Shown one piece after another: positions 36,090 through 46,642 of a stretch of 64,000 nucleotides of DNA (the stretch's first letter is position 1; each line of letters begins with the position of its first letter). The notes below the pieces were generated by a model. That model was not told where the DNA came from, searched no databases, and worked only from the letters and a program-made list of their open reading frames with translations. This stretch comes from Oidiodendron maius Zn. Its lineage: Eukaryota; Ascomycota; Leotiomycetes; Myxotrichaceae. Location: positions 682,001 through 746,000 of the forward strand of contig KN832887.1 in NCBI GenBank assembly GCA_000827325.1, in the 5' to 3' direction. The position numbers were made by a program, and so were the translations under genes.

Positions 36090-36405
36090 TTATACGTTCT
36101 CTCTGCGTTGCTTGCGCTTCGCCGTTATTTTCTCGAGATCTGCGGGTAGAAGGTGTTTCAGGAGAGGGTGCGCGTATGCCTGTCTAGTGTTAGTAAACTC
36201 AGCCATATACAGGAAGGGGCTGCTACTGTACCATCTCGGCAATTAATAGCGGTAATGTACCGCCATATGTGGTGTATTGATTTTTTCTCTTGAGAATTAT
36301 GGCTATATCAACACCGTAGCCCTCTATCTCACAGGCCTTGATAAGCAGAGTCTCTATTCTCCTCCTTAAATTCCCACTGCAACAGCTTCGCAGCAAGACT
36401 AGCCT
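36090..36405 (-). CDS. MADS-like small gene (5' end unresolved)
   Basis: Exon 2 is 36179-36090 (AYAHPLLKHLLPADLEKITA, then KRKQRRENV). A 52-bp intron, 36231-36180, has GTACAG donor and a perfect TACTAAC branch. Exon 1 (from about 36405) reads NLRRRIETLLIKACEIEGYG, then VDIAIILKRKNQYTTYGG and LLIAEM. The order RRRxxLLxKAxE - VDxAIIL - Y-TY - LLPADLEK matches small fungal SRF/MADS-like proteins. The N-terminal exon is not certain, and a stop lies upstream in frame, so it may be a fragment. Similar genes occur in many copies in Pezizomycotina accessory regions. Confidence 0.4.
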
Positions 36406-37616
36406 CGCTTAGCATTCTCAAAGTATGACGCGACGAAGAACAGAGCAGAATATGACGCGGTAGATAAATCGTACCAAAAACAATCTCTTCTCACGTTTCC
36501 TGACGGTTGTATTTAGAGCATCTAATGTGCCACCACTTACTTAGACAGACCCTCAAAATTCATCGGCTACATCAGTCACTTTTGTTCTGTAGTCATGATC
36601 GTGGGATCCAGAACAAGCTGGGTGGCATTGCCACACCGATGACTGCCTTCATCATCAACTTGATGGTCTCCTTCTTAACCAAGAGCAATACGCCTCTCGT
36701 CCCCCTCATCATATCGCACGTGCTAGCCAAATGTGCTGTCATATAGCAATACATGAGTTAGTGGGAAAGGTGGGGTGGGCTGCGGTATTAACTACAGTAG
36801 GATTAGCGAGATAGTGATAAGCAAATCAAGCGCGAAGAGCGTGAGTGGTGATACCGGAAGAATGGTATTGGAGGCCGTGGGAGAATTCGGCTCTAATTTC
36901 GAAGGAGTGGTTAAGTGGCCGACTGGAAGAGAGAGCAGCGACAGCAGCGACGTTGGCGATGCAGTATATTTGGACTGACGGCGGTGCGGCTACTTCTGCT
37001 GATGTGGCGAGGTGGCGGATGGAAGTCATAAATTTTTGCAGGATGGTGCGAACAAGACACACGCAGTCTACGATACGGAAAAGAAGATCTTCTGCCGAAA
37101 CCTGTTAGTTTAGTTACACCCAGAATAGTTTGCAAGATTAAACTTTGATGCGTATTCGACCTTGCTGACGAATGAAAATGAACAATCGCTTCATGTTACA
37201 CACTGTAACTTGTGATGAGTGGGACGATTATGGTTTATTCCGGTACCGGATTTCTTGCGGCACCATTCTGGATTCTATCTCAGGCATATTGACTCCATTA
37301 TCGCTTGGTCCATTACTCCCGCACTATCACTTCCCCATCTTTCACTTGCACCAATAGGCTTAGGCTTCACAGCCGCATCTTGCAGACGATTGTCTCCAGA
37401 ACTAAGACCACGCAAAATGGTTGAGGTTTACTATTGATATAGTCTATAGGCATAATTGCCTAGTCGCCGTACTCCCACATCAGTAGCAAGCGGCTCGGCG
37501 CTAGAATAACATCTTATGTTACCCTGCTACGTATAGTACTTACTACGCCTTCTCCGGCAATGTCATCTACCCGCCCAAAACCAACTTGTCTGACTCTCAA
37601 TTTATGCAAACTAGAA
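36406..37616. other. Intergenic, no supported gene
   Basis: Several frames of 60-87 codons overlap on both strands at 36500-37440, with no family match and no splice-joined model. I see no gene here. Confidence 0.4.
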
Positions 37617-40600
37617 CTAGTGTGCATCACGCCAGCTTAAGAAAGCCTGGAAACAAGCTACCAGAGCCAGCATATAAGCCCCGATAGCAAAAGCATCCGA
37701 AATACTATGGAAAGGGGCCCAAATGGTGCTAAAAAGGAGGGTTAGGATGCAGGAAAGAAAGACTACGAAACCGACACGCTTGCTGCTAAAACCTTCTTGA
37801 AGTAGTAAACCCCAAGCAGTATCAAAATCTGGAGGTAGCCCCCTAAATGGAATTTGGCCTTTACGCTTCGGGAATCGTTGCCACATCTCGGTCCCATGCC
37901 CGCAATTCCGTCTTGACGTGAATTTGTGCATCATATAAGTCGGTGTGTACGGATAAGACCGAGGTATAGTTCCATTATAGTCTCGCACAATATCATAATG
38001 CCTGTCGTTGACCCCAGGAACTTGATCCTCTTCAAGATGATCAATGTCGTTGCCTTCTAAGAGAACAAACTATCCAAGAACACTATCAGTTCTTGAACAC
38101 GATACAAGACAGCTTTGAGTATGATATTAATAATCTGCTCACCTTTATAAACTTGATGGCGATCACATCTTTGAGGCTGACCCATCGAATAAGCCAGAAT
38201 AAAGCCTTCCTGCGTTTGAAGCTCTGGTACTCCTTACGCATAGCGTCAAACAACAGCGCTTCTCGACTAGAATTTGTCACTTCTAGGGGAGTCCACTGTG
38301 TAAGGTATTTGGAATTTTTGATGCACAGGAGCAAGTAGAATAAATTAAATGGAGAGGTTCTTAGTGGGGTGGATGTTCCGGTCGGGCCTACAACACTCGT
38401 CCGAAGCTGAGTGTCTCCGGGCGTGTTCGAAGAGCGACGAGAAGCTCCAGCTTGAGAATTCCTGATCTGGGCGGTAGCTGGAGGCATAAGGGGATTGCTT
38501 CCAGCTTGCTCACCGCTGCTAGAAGTTGCAACGGGGTTTGGCGCTGCCAATTGAGGATTGTCGGTTGCTGCACGTATTGGTATTGTATCAGCTTTCCGAG
38601 AAAAGAATTGGGTAGATTGACTTAAAGGCGTCCGCGGCCCTACGCTGTCTTTTTCTTCCATGTCGGACCGTGTTGGCGTAGTTAACACCTCCGCATCCGC
38701 TTGTTCCAACTCGAAGTGTATTGGTGTTGTTGGAGATTGAGGTTCTGGCCTAGATTTTTTCTCCAATTCGGGCTGAGTTGATACAGCAAGTTCCTCCTCT
38801 TCGGGCGGCTCGGGCTCGTTGACCTCTAATGTGGTGGTCAGTGATTTATGAAATTGTTTCAGACCATTCAACTGATTCTCCACAATGATCCAGATATTTT
38901 GTAACAGATGTTTGAAGAAATCGATAAGAGGATCACTGATTCCAATCCTCTCTAGATTCACACTGACACCTTCTGCCCTTAAACTTTCTACGAGTACATG
39001 TATCGTATCTCGTCGATACTCAGTTATAATATCCTGACCTCTATGCCCGCAAGTCTGTCTGGGAGTCAATACAGTTGACGTAAAGCATATGTATCTGGAA
39101 TCTTGACTTACACATTTCCATTGGATCTGGTATCGTCGATAGAGTAAATCCGGCTCTAACGTATCTAATGGTGGATTGTGTAAGTGCCTAGGGTGGAGGC
39201 TAAGCTCATTTATGTCTTGGAAATCTTTCAGTAGCGGTAAGAAGGGCGTAGGTGTCTCTCGTCGTATTGTTTTTTCCTTAGAACCTCCTTCATTGTTTGA
39301 TTGACTGGCTACTTCCTCCTCGATAGTTGAAAAGGTGTAGGTCGGGATTCTGAATTGTGCAATTGATAGAAGGTCGTCTGACTCGCCCAGAGAGTTTATC
39401 AGGGCCTCGCCATCCATGATACCGTGAATATAAGCTTCTCCGACTAGGAGATACTGAATAGTGGACTGTCCTGTTATTACCTTCCTAAGAATGACCGGAA
39501 CGCTACATCCGTGCAAAATATATATCGCTATAACAGTCATCAGCCACTAATTTCAACTCTCAAGTGACCTAACAATACGCACAGTCTCCTCTTTCAGCTA
39601 CAGCGGGAACCAAGCCAAGTAAGCTACGGTTTTCAGTCCTAATCAATTGTCTATTATATGTGACTGCTTGAACTCTCAATAAAGTTGGTGCAACAACTGA
39701 AAACGGGTTCTCCTTCAGCATCTGATCCACATATATGTCTTTGCCTCGATCCTGAAGTAATGCCTGTTCAAGATAACGTTGGAGATGGTGTTGAGGACGA
39801 TGGCCTTGTATATCACGATCCGCGATCAGAGTACGCCAGAAGTCTTCTGGTATATCTGTGTCTGAGCCCATGCCTAGGGTGAACCACTCGGCAGGGATGA
39901 TTCCTGAAACAGCTGCTGCTGTGGTTTCCCCAATGATATCTACTCTTTGACCACGGCATAACAGAATTCTGCTTCCATCAATCGTCGTGATCTGAACTTC
40001 CGCAGCCTTGATATCTCCTGAGGCGTTGTAGAGTTTTGGTTCTCCTGAAAGCCCCACAAACGAATCCGCGTTCAATCGTACTGGCTTAGGCATTCCTGAA
40101 TAAAGGCCAAAGGGAGTCATGTCTGTTGTACATATCCACGCATGAATATCATTCCGGCATTCTTTAGGGGCCCAGGGTTGAAATAGAAGATCCAACGAGC
40201 CGCTATTGCCTACACAAAATAGGAAGAAGTCGTCGCAAACTTCAGCAAAACTCTTCTCGTAAGATACGATAATATCTTGATGCGCATCACCCGACCATAC
40301 GCCTGTATCACACGCAATTCCAATCAGAGAAAATATCCGATCTCGATCATCAGTGGCTTGGAAACTGGAGAGTCGGGTAACGAGGGTCTGCAAAGAGAGG
40401 CGAGGGGCAATGATTTCTTCCTGATCATTCCTGTCGAAGACGTTTCGAATTATATTCACCAATTGACATGCTGATAAGGACTCGATGTGATACGTTTCCG
40501 GATAAAGGAGAGATCTCATCTTTAGAAGGGAAATACAAGCCTCAAACTCGTTCCATGTCACCGAGTCAGAACCGCAAAATATAGTAACCTTCCGTGCTAC

Positions 40601-41152
40601 AGCAACCTCCTGAATGACCCACGTGCGGGAAAACCAAGGCCGGTACATCAAAGACAGCACGGCATTCCATGAATCTTCGTACCTGTCTCCTCGGATCACA
40701 CCGTCCAGGTCATTGACAGAACTACAACGCTGGACGAAGAGCATACCCCTCTTGCTTGTCGAGTCCTCGTCACCCAGCCAGACGCAGACCCTGGATGATT
40801 TCATAAAGATGTGCCTAAATAATTTGATCATATTGAAGCGCTCTTGCAAGTTGGACATATCGATACATATTGCATCAGCCCAGAAGGCACATTCACTGAC
40901 GGGAGAACGTAGTGCATTAATAGCAGAGTACAATTCCTTGGGAATATAAAAGGGCAGGTCGTCAATATATATTAGGACTTCTTCGATGGGATACTTCCAT
41001 GCCCAAGAAATTGTGTTGTAGGAGCCAGGATACTCCTCGTTGGTCGTCATACGGCAGAAAACTGGCATGTCGCAGCCTCCAGGCTGAAGTATGAAGATTC
41101 GAAAGCCCCCGTCCCGAACTGGACGATGTGAATATAATTCAGCATTCTCCAT
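37617..41152 (-). CDS. HET-domain protein fused to a membrane-anchored C-terminal module
   Basis: Exons (minus): 41152-39583, 39527-38143, 38069-37617; 1135 residues. Intron 1 (55 bp) GTGCGT...TATAG with GCTGAT branch; intron 2 (73 bp) GTGAGC...GATAG. Both keep frame. Residues about 45-200 are a HET domain (TISWAWKYP, FWADAICIDMSNLQER, VCVWLGDED, WFSRTWVIQEVA). Residues to about 570 are the usual HET C-terminal half, closing with YILHGCSVPVILR and GEAYIHGIMDGEAL. Then a different module follows: a Pro/Glu-rich linker, WTPLEVTNSSREALLFDAM, YQSFKRRKALFW, then MMHKFTSRRNCG and two hydrophobic helices near the C-terminus (VGFVVFLSCILTLLFSTIW; FAIGAYMLALVACFQAFL). That module normally stands as its own fungal protein. 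HET proteins trigger incompatibility death. The fused form would place a HET domain at a membrane (inference). Confidence 0.7.
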
Positions 41153-41404
41153 GGCTAAGGGCCGCTGGTCTCAACGCGCGGCGTCTCTTATATCGCTTAG
41201 TTCAGGATTTGGTAGTCTTAAGGCAGAGCTCGAGGTCGTTTATAAGAATTTGAGGTTCGTAGAGGTCGGGAGTTCTGCCTATTCAAGGTAGCGTTGTCCG
41301 CACGTGTTCTGCAGGACAGAAAAAGCAAAACCTAAAGTAAGGATCTCGACACTACTTTACATAGGATGGCCACCAACGGTGTAAGTATTAATCATCAGAC
41401 CAGT
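41153..41404. other. Promoter side of the HET fusion gene
   Basis: Short intergenic stretch, nothing specific seen. Confidence 0.5.
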
Positions 41405-41730
41405 TTCAGGGCATACCCACTAAACTTTTAGCGATGATACACTACAGGCATAGCGATAGTACACTATAACTCACTAAATGTTTAGTGCCCCGGTGGAAGA
41501 CACTACAATAGTAGTAGTAATCTACTATAAGTTTAGTGCTAATATACTATATTATTAGTAATAATATATAATAATCTTAGCTATAATACACTATGATCCT
41601 AGTGATAATAAGCTATAATAAATTTTAATACTCTTTTCTAGTACTTAGGTAGATATATTAGTTCCTTATAGTGGGTATGCTTTATAAATTTAGCAAGTTG
41701 ACCCTAAAACTTTCATGGATATGCCCTGAA
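41405..41730. mobile_element. MITE-like element with TTCAGGGCATA ends
   Basis: TTCAGGGCATACCCACTA at 41405 is inverted at the other end (TATGCCCTGAA ends at 41730), 326 bp apart. A second, inner inverted pair (GCATACCCACTA at 41411; TAGTGGGTATGC near 41667) is also present. The inside is over 70 percent AT with repeated CTATAATA/ACTAAA words. No ORF. No clear target duplication. It sits about 26 bp from the broken end of the GH31 fragment. Confidence 0.55.
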
Positions 41731-41756
41731 GTTGGTTGAATGACTAGTACTCTACC

Positions 41757-42192
41757 TGTTGGATCAAATTTCCACTTGCTTTGCAGCGGCCAGTGAAAGA
41801 AATCTATGACTATCAGGTCAATTGGCAAAGCATGGCGACGATATTCCCGCGCAACTATCAATAATTCATCCTGAGTCTGATATAGTAATTTGCATTGCCA
41901 AAATCTCAAACCATATTCAAGCACCATCGGCACAGTCCCAGTCACACCAGCGTGGGCTCCGACAATCCCTGCCGGGTCGATCTCATCAGCAACAACCCAA
42001 TAATCGAGATCCTTGGTGGAATATGCTGAAAAGCTTACAACATGCTTTCCAAACGTCGCTCTCCCAACAACTAGATTGTTCCAGAGGAAACCATAGCTCT
42101 CCCGAGGACGGAGCATAAGGCATGCTAGATTGTGAGTTGCGATGAGTAAGCTCCAAATCAGGAGCTTTAAGATCAAGGAATGGCTGCTGATA
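41757..42192 (-). pseudogene. GH31 alpha-xylosidase, central fragment
   Basis: Minus strand reads YQQPFLDLKAPDLELTHRNS, then after a frameshift ESYGFLWNN, VGRATFGKHVVSF, TKDLDYWVVAD, VTGTVPMVLEYGLRFWQCK, YQTQDELLIVAREYRRHALP, IDLIVIDFFHWPLQ, KFDPT. This is the family-31 core up to just before the catalytic Asp region. It stops at 41757, near the MITE-like element. The upstream end at 42192 is cut exactly at the TA of a TAT Tyr codon by the 42193-45613 element; the preceding codons lie at 45614-45663. The nucleophile half of the enzyme is missing, so it is dead. Confidence 0.85.
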
Positions 42193-42232
42193 TAGTAGGG
42201 TGCGAAACCAGCTTCACTCTAAACTCTATAAG
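42193..42232 (+). repeat. Left terminal inverted repeat
   Basis: About 40 bp, core GTGCGAAACCAGCTTCA. Inverted partner at 45574-45613. Confidence 0.85.
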
Positions 42233-42547
42233 ATTACAGAGAAGTAGCAGAGACAAAGTCGGTATGGACTAATCCTCGCTTTAGATCGGCATTTCCTTCA
42301 ATTGAAGGATCTACGATAGTAATGGGAGAGTACACTGTATCCTCAGTCCCTTCCCTTCTCAGGATCGGCTCGGGCTGTCCATTCACTGCAATAAGCCACG
42401 AGCTCGGCAGTCTGTCTGTTCTCAACCTTCCGAGCCCTCCCTAGCCCTCTTATCGGTCTAACTACCATCTGATTCTCCTATTCAAGCAAGGACTCCTTTT
42501 GCTTCCTTAAGTAGCAATCCTCATCCCTTGATTTGGGGTTTCGGCTT
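42233..42547. other. Left arm of the TIR element
   Basis: A minus-strand frame at 42234-42425 (RLPSSWLIAVNGQPEPILRR) looks coding and may be a remnant of an element protein, but several stops lie upstream. Not assigned. Confidence 0.3.
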
Positions 42548-42552
42548 CTACT

Positions 42553-42800
42553 TGTCAGAGTTTGCTTATATAATTGATACCCAATCCGGTGGATTGAAGC
42601 CCAACCCTAGAAGCATATAAACCCCTAAGCCAGAGGGTTATATCCTTAATGAATTGAAGCACTTACACACCCTTTACAGCCCTATTTACGTGCCCTTTTA
42701 CGGTTCATTGTTCTGCCAGTATAACCTGTAGAGGATATTACCGATACGTTGTAGTTGTAGCCGTATTAAGTTTAGCGCTGCATTGCTCGTAAACCTGACA
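42553..42800 (-). mobile_element. Solo LTR with 5-bp target duplication
   Basis: 248 bp. TGTCAG...CTGACA ends, flanked by CTACT at 42548-42552 and 42801-42805. Reverse-oriented copy of 24459-24692. Typical product of recombination between the two LTRs of a Ty1/copia or Ty3 element. Confidence 0.85.
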
Positions 42801-43130
42801 CTACTATCCAAGGGTTCCTGCCTCAGGCCCTTACTTTCTAAATAGGATGTGCTCTGATTTCTGTATAAGGTGGTTCAGCCACTGCTTTATATAACTATTA
42901 GGAAGGCAAACATGATAGTGAATGTGACAGATCCAGCCGAATATAACATAACAATACCCTCAAACTGCTGAAAATAAGGGGCAAACCAGGCTTGTATGGC
43001 AGATATTTAGTATGGCGATATCAAGTTAGTAAGCAGGGTCGTCAGCATCGGCGTGACATCTACGGCCAGTCGCGCTAGCACCACCAGGCTGTCAACTCCA
43101 ATATTGTGATCTACAACTTGTCGAGCGACG

Positions 43131-44879
43131 ATGGGCAACGACGAAGCCGAAAGCTCAGCTGCACAGGCTAATTGCGAGGAGACAGAACCCAAAGAACCAG
43201 ATTGGGCTATAGAACTTCAAAAGGTTGGAGACATTAAATCCCTCAGCATCGCCACGCCTTTAGGACGGTGCTCGGTCTTCTTACTAGCTCGAGACTTCAG
43301 GCACAGTACATTTTTTGGGCAAAGATCGTCTCTGCTACAGCGCGTGCCGCAAATCAAGTCCTGGCTAGAGACGCCTGTGGTCATGCAAGCGAGCATCAAT
43401 CAGCAACCGTACTTCCTGCCGAGGAGATTATTGGATCTTGGGCCCTACGATCGAGCAATTACTTCGCCTCTTAAAGTTGTGTCGCTGCCTCCTTCAGATT
43501 CTGGTCGGTCCAATGTTTATGCCACTCTCAGTCACAAATGGGGAGCCAAGCAAAATTTTTGCACCACTAATGCAAAGCTATCAGCATACCAGAAGAGCAT
43601 TATGTTTTGGGACCTGCCAAAAACGTTTCGGGACGCTGTTACACTCACCCGGCTTCTTAACATCCGCTATTTGTGGATCGATGCAATATGCATAGTACAA
43701 GACGATCCCGAGGAATGGGCACTCGAGGCAGCATCCATGTCCGATATTTATGGTTACGCTATCTTGAATATTGCTGCGCACACGTCACAGTGCGACGCTG
43801 ACGGATTCCTATCGGCAACATTAGAGAAACCATTGAATTTGTATGCGGGTGGAACTAGTATCCAGCAATTCGAATCTTCTGTCAACACCAGCCGTCTGAG
43901 TAGAAGGGGGTGGGTTTTCCAGGAAAGGCTTTCGTCACCAAGGATACTTCACTGCACGCGTGGCGCTTTCTATCATGAAGACGACGATGGAGCCCGCGCA
44001 GAAGATGGGTCTTACACAACTTCGAAGGGCATTCGGGGCGACTGGAAGCGTCTCAAACTTGACCGCGAGTGGTACCAGCTTATGGAAGTCTACTCAACCT
44101 GCTCCCTAACGTATGAGCGTGACAGATTGCCAGCGGTGGCAGGTTTGGCTTCAAGACTTCATGGCTCACATGGCCTCGCGTACTGTGGTGGCATATGGGC
44201 CGGTTCAATTCACGAAGGACTTCTGTGGGTCCGCTTGGATTCATTGACCCATCACCGTATCGGTGCCAGTGACGATGAGAAGCCGCCATCATGGTCTTGG
44301 GCTTATTGTGGAAGTTACATCCAATTTTTGACCTTGGGTGATCGGTCATGTTTCCCAACTATTGAGTTCGGTTCATTCAAACCATTGAAGAGAGCATCGG
44401 TGGCAGCGTCTCTCCACAAGATCTCTGGGAACGCCAGACTGGAGCTCCGAGCCGGTATCTGCAGCATGAGCACAATGAGCATCAAACAACAAACATTCTA
44501 CGTATTCTTAGGGTTACCGCCTATTGCAGATGCCAGCCGGGTTTGGAAATTGTATAAGAATCAAAGGAACAAAGGCTTAACTGGTATGGGCTGGGTGATC
44601 TTTGATTCCAACCATGTCCACACAGACCTCTCAAACCTATGGATGGCGCAAATAGCACAAGAAGAACCACGATACAATGCCTTCAAACCGTGTCGAGATT
44701 GCATACAGGATGGTGATCACATTTTGGAACATGAGGAGCCATGGACGTTTCCTACGGCGTATGTACTGGTTCTTGTGCCAATTGAAGCTGAACATCATTA
44801 CCGTCGAGTTGGTATTGGACGAGTATGGTCTCACCCATTAAAAACGGAGGTGGAGTACCGGACGATTTTCATACATTGA
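43131..44879 (+). CDS. HET-domain protein (transposon cargo)
   Basis: Single exon, 582 residues, intact. HET domain at about residues 125-270: YATLSHKWG, LPKTFRDAVTLTRLL, YLWIDAICIVQDDPEEW, MSDIYGYAILNIAA, then SRRGWVFQERLSSPRILHC. The C-terminal half is the usual variable part (YSTCSLTYERDRLPAVAGLA, PPSWSWA). Fungal HET proteins cause cell death after non-self fusion, and their TIR-related fold makes enzymatic signalling plausible, but no partner is known here. It is inside the TIR element, 530 bp after its left half and 730 bp before the right TIR. No in-frame stops, unlike the HET relic at 14.3-15.1 kb, so it is recent or under selection. Confidence 0.9.
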   Translation: MGNDEAESSAAQANCEETEPKEPDWAIELQKVGDIKSLSIATPLGRCSVFLLARDFRHSTFFGQRSSLLQRVPQIKSWLETPVVMQASINQQPYFLPRRLLDLGPYDRAITSPLKVVSLPPSDSGRSNVYATLSHKWGAKQNFCTTNAKLSAYQKSIMFWDLPKTFRDAVTLTRLLNIRYLWIDAICIVQDDPEEWALEAASMSDIYGYAILNIAAHTSQCDADGFLSATLEKPLNLYAGGTSIQQFESSVNTSRLSRRGWVFQERLSSPRILHCTRGAFYHEDDDGARAEDGSYTTSKGIRGDWKRLKLDREWYQLMEVYSTCSLTYERDRLPAVAGLASRLHGSHGLAYCGGIWAGSIHEGLLWVRLDSLTHHRIGASDDEKPPSWSWAYCGSYIQFLTLGDRSCFPTIEFGSFKPLKRASVAASLHKISGNARLELRAGICSMSTMSIKQQTFYVFLGLPPIADASRVWKLYKNQRNKGLTGMGWVIFDSNHVHTDLSNLWMAQIAQEEPRYNAFKPCRDCIQDGDHILEHEEPWTFPTAYVLVLVPIEAEHHYRRVGIGRVWSHPLKTEVEYRTIFIH

Positions 44880-45573
44880 AGATGCCTCTGTAAGCCAAAT
44901 CGCCAACTGTATCTTGTCTTTCAAGTTCGTCGAAGCAAGACAGAAGCCTAAGAAGACCCTAGGGGCTTTTCAAGCATTTTCAGATCTCTGTGAGCCATGA
45001 CAAAATCAGAACGTTTACAGGAGTGAGGCAAGAATTTGCGTTGTCCGGACGTATTGGTGGATCTTGCTAAAACCAATGTTCGGTTCTTCGACCATGGTTG
45101 TTGCCTGGCCTTTTGACTCACCACGAATGCCCGTTCTCCTCGCCGCTAAAACCGACAGTTCCATACCAACCCGACAGTCCAACACTCTAACTTTTCTCGC
45201 TTTGAGTTCTGGATACCGGTTTTCTAGAGCCTTCGCCTAGTTCTTACCTAGAGGCTTAGGGGTCTGTCTATCGTAGACTACTGGCATCGTATTGTGTATA
45301 ATGAAGAAATATAGAGAAGGATTCGATTCAGGATGCTGTACAGTACATTACGTTAGTACTATGGAAGCTTCTAGTGTAGAACTAGAGTTGTATAAATTTG
45401 GTCCCCAGGCTCAGTATTGATAGGTAAATGCCGATATAAGCCGATGACTAGTCTATGCTGTCGCTGTCTCAGATACCTCCGTGTACTTCTCACGCGCTGT
45501 TTACCGAACTGTCTTAAATAAGTCTAACTGTAACAATGCTCGTGTTGTAAAATTTGTGGGCCAACTTTAAAAA
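44880..45573. other. Right arm of the TIR element
   Basis: No gene or transposase motif seen. AT-moderate sequence between the HET stop and the right TIR. Confidence 0.5.
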
Positions 45574-45613
45574 CATATAGAGTTGTAACTGAAGCTGGTT
45601 TCGCACGCTACTG
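45574..45613 (-). repeat. Right terminal inverted repeat
   Basis: Inverted partner of 42193-42232, about 85 percent identical by eye. Confidence 0.85.
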
Positions 45614-45663
45614 TACTGGCCCATGCCAAAAATCTTTTCATGCCGGTCTAGTGACTTATTCGA
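45614..45663 (-). pseudogene. GH31 fragment adjoining the insertion
   Basis: Minus strand reads SLDRHEKIFGMGQY, ending at the TA target. It continues directly into YQQPFL at 42192 once the element is removed. Confidence 0.8.
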
Positions 45664-45847
45664 TCAGCCTTTCTGACGCTAAATTCCAGAGCCATGTTCT
45701 ATTTTGTGCTCCGCGCTAGTAATTTACGTCAGTGTACTGTAGTCAGCATTTAAGACTTCAATATCTTAACACCTGCTGTGCTTTTCCTTTACAAGAATTT
45801 ACGCGTCCGTAATATAGGCTTACCGAGCTGTAATAATAAACGATATC

Positions 45848-46255
45848 ATGAACATGTTCAGCAAACATGGTCAGCGACTCGTCTTCACGGATGACTCGGA
45901 AAAGCTACGGATAGAACCGTGGAGTCCGAATGCTCTGCGTATTCGCTCGACGAAGCAAGCTGAGATGCCACCGGAGATTTGGGCTTTGCAGATGGAGGTT
46001 AGCAATCAATCAGAAGCGACCCCGGGCATTGAAAAGAAGCAGGTCGTTATCATAAATGGCAAGGTCAAAGCTGTTGTTAGCGCTTTTGGTAAGATCCTGA
46101 TTTGCAACACCGTGACGAACACTTGCTTTTTGAAGAGTATGCTCGAAACCGCAGCGACCTGCTCGACCCGACATGTAGCTCTCTTGCAATTGAAGCCCGG
46201 AGTTTGCAGCTATTCCTGGAGATGATTACCGATTAACGATGCGCTTTCGTGAAGG
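45848..46255 (+). pseudogene. GH31 N-terminal fragment, inverted
   Basis: Plus strand from an ATG at 45848 (or 45854): MFSKHGQRLVFTDD, EKLRIEPWSPNALRIRSTKQ, AEMPPEIWAL, VVIINGKVKAVVSAFGKI, then after frameshifts YARNRSDLLDPTCSSLAIEA and PGDDYRLTMRF. This is the N-terminal beta-sandwich of fungal family-31 alpha-xylosidases. It ends near 46255, where EKIFGMGQY should follow; that motif is instead on the opposite strand at 45663-45614. So about 590 bp (45664 to about 46255) appears to be inverted relative to the rest of the gene. At least two frameshifts are present. Confidence 0.8.
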
Positions 46256-46550
46256 CAAAGTCCCGCACTTTTTTATCCGAAAATAAATCGGCGGCACACA
46301 CGGTTGGCTATCGGGTGATAGGGAAATAGTAAAATAGGAAAAATATCCGCACCCAACCCCTAGATGTATAATCTGACCGTAGCTGGCAATTTAGTGACAA
46401 CAGAGACCTGAAGACTTGAAGTTAAGTCTATCTAGTGCTGTGCGCCTCATACACTCTGCGCGTTTCGAGAAGCTTACAGATAGCTATGTGGTGCAAGCAG
46501 AGTACTACCTGGGACGAAATGCGCTGGTCATGGGAGTATTCATCCATCAG
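46256..46550. other. Intergenic 5' of the AKR gene
   Basis: No gene. Part may be the former upstream region of GH31. Confidence 0.4.
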
Positions 46551-46551
46551 A

Positions 46552-46560
46552 TATATAAGG
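46552..46560 (+). promoter_or_regulatory. TATA box of the AKR gene
   Basis: TATATAAGG, about 85 bp before the ATG at 46643. Confidence 0.5.
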
Positions 46561-46642
46561 CGACGCCCTTCTGAACCTACCACTTTGAGCTTCGTAGCCT
46601 GAGTCTACATTTTCCTCCGGCTTGACCATTCTAGCCTTGATC

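Larger units (their letters stand above)
42193..45613. mobile_element. 3.4-kb TIR element carrying a HET gene, inserted in GH31
   Basis: The left end TAGTAGGGTGCGAAACCAGC and the right end (reverse complement) CAGTAGCGTGCGAAACCAGC are inverted copies that continue for about 40 bp (...TTCAxxxTxxAACTCTATA). Both sides are flanked by TA (42191-42192 and 45614-45615). Removing the element and one TA rejoins GH31 codons GMGQY|QQPFL exactly, proving a TA-target insertion as made by Tc1/mariner-pogo transposases. Inside are a solo LTR (42553-42800) and an intact HET gene (43131-44879). No transposase is readable, so mobilisation would need a helper. Whether the HET gene was captured or the element is a two-ended composite is not resolved. 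Confidence 0.8.
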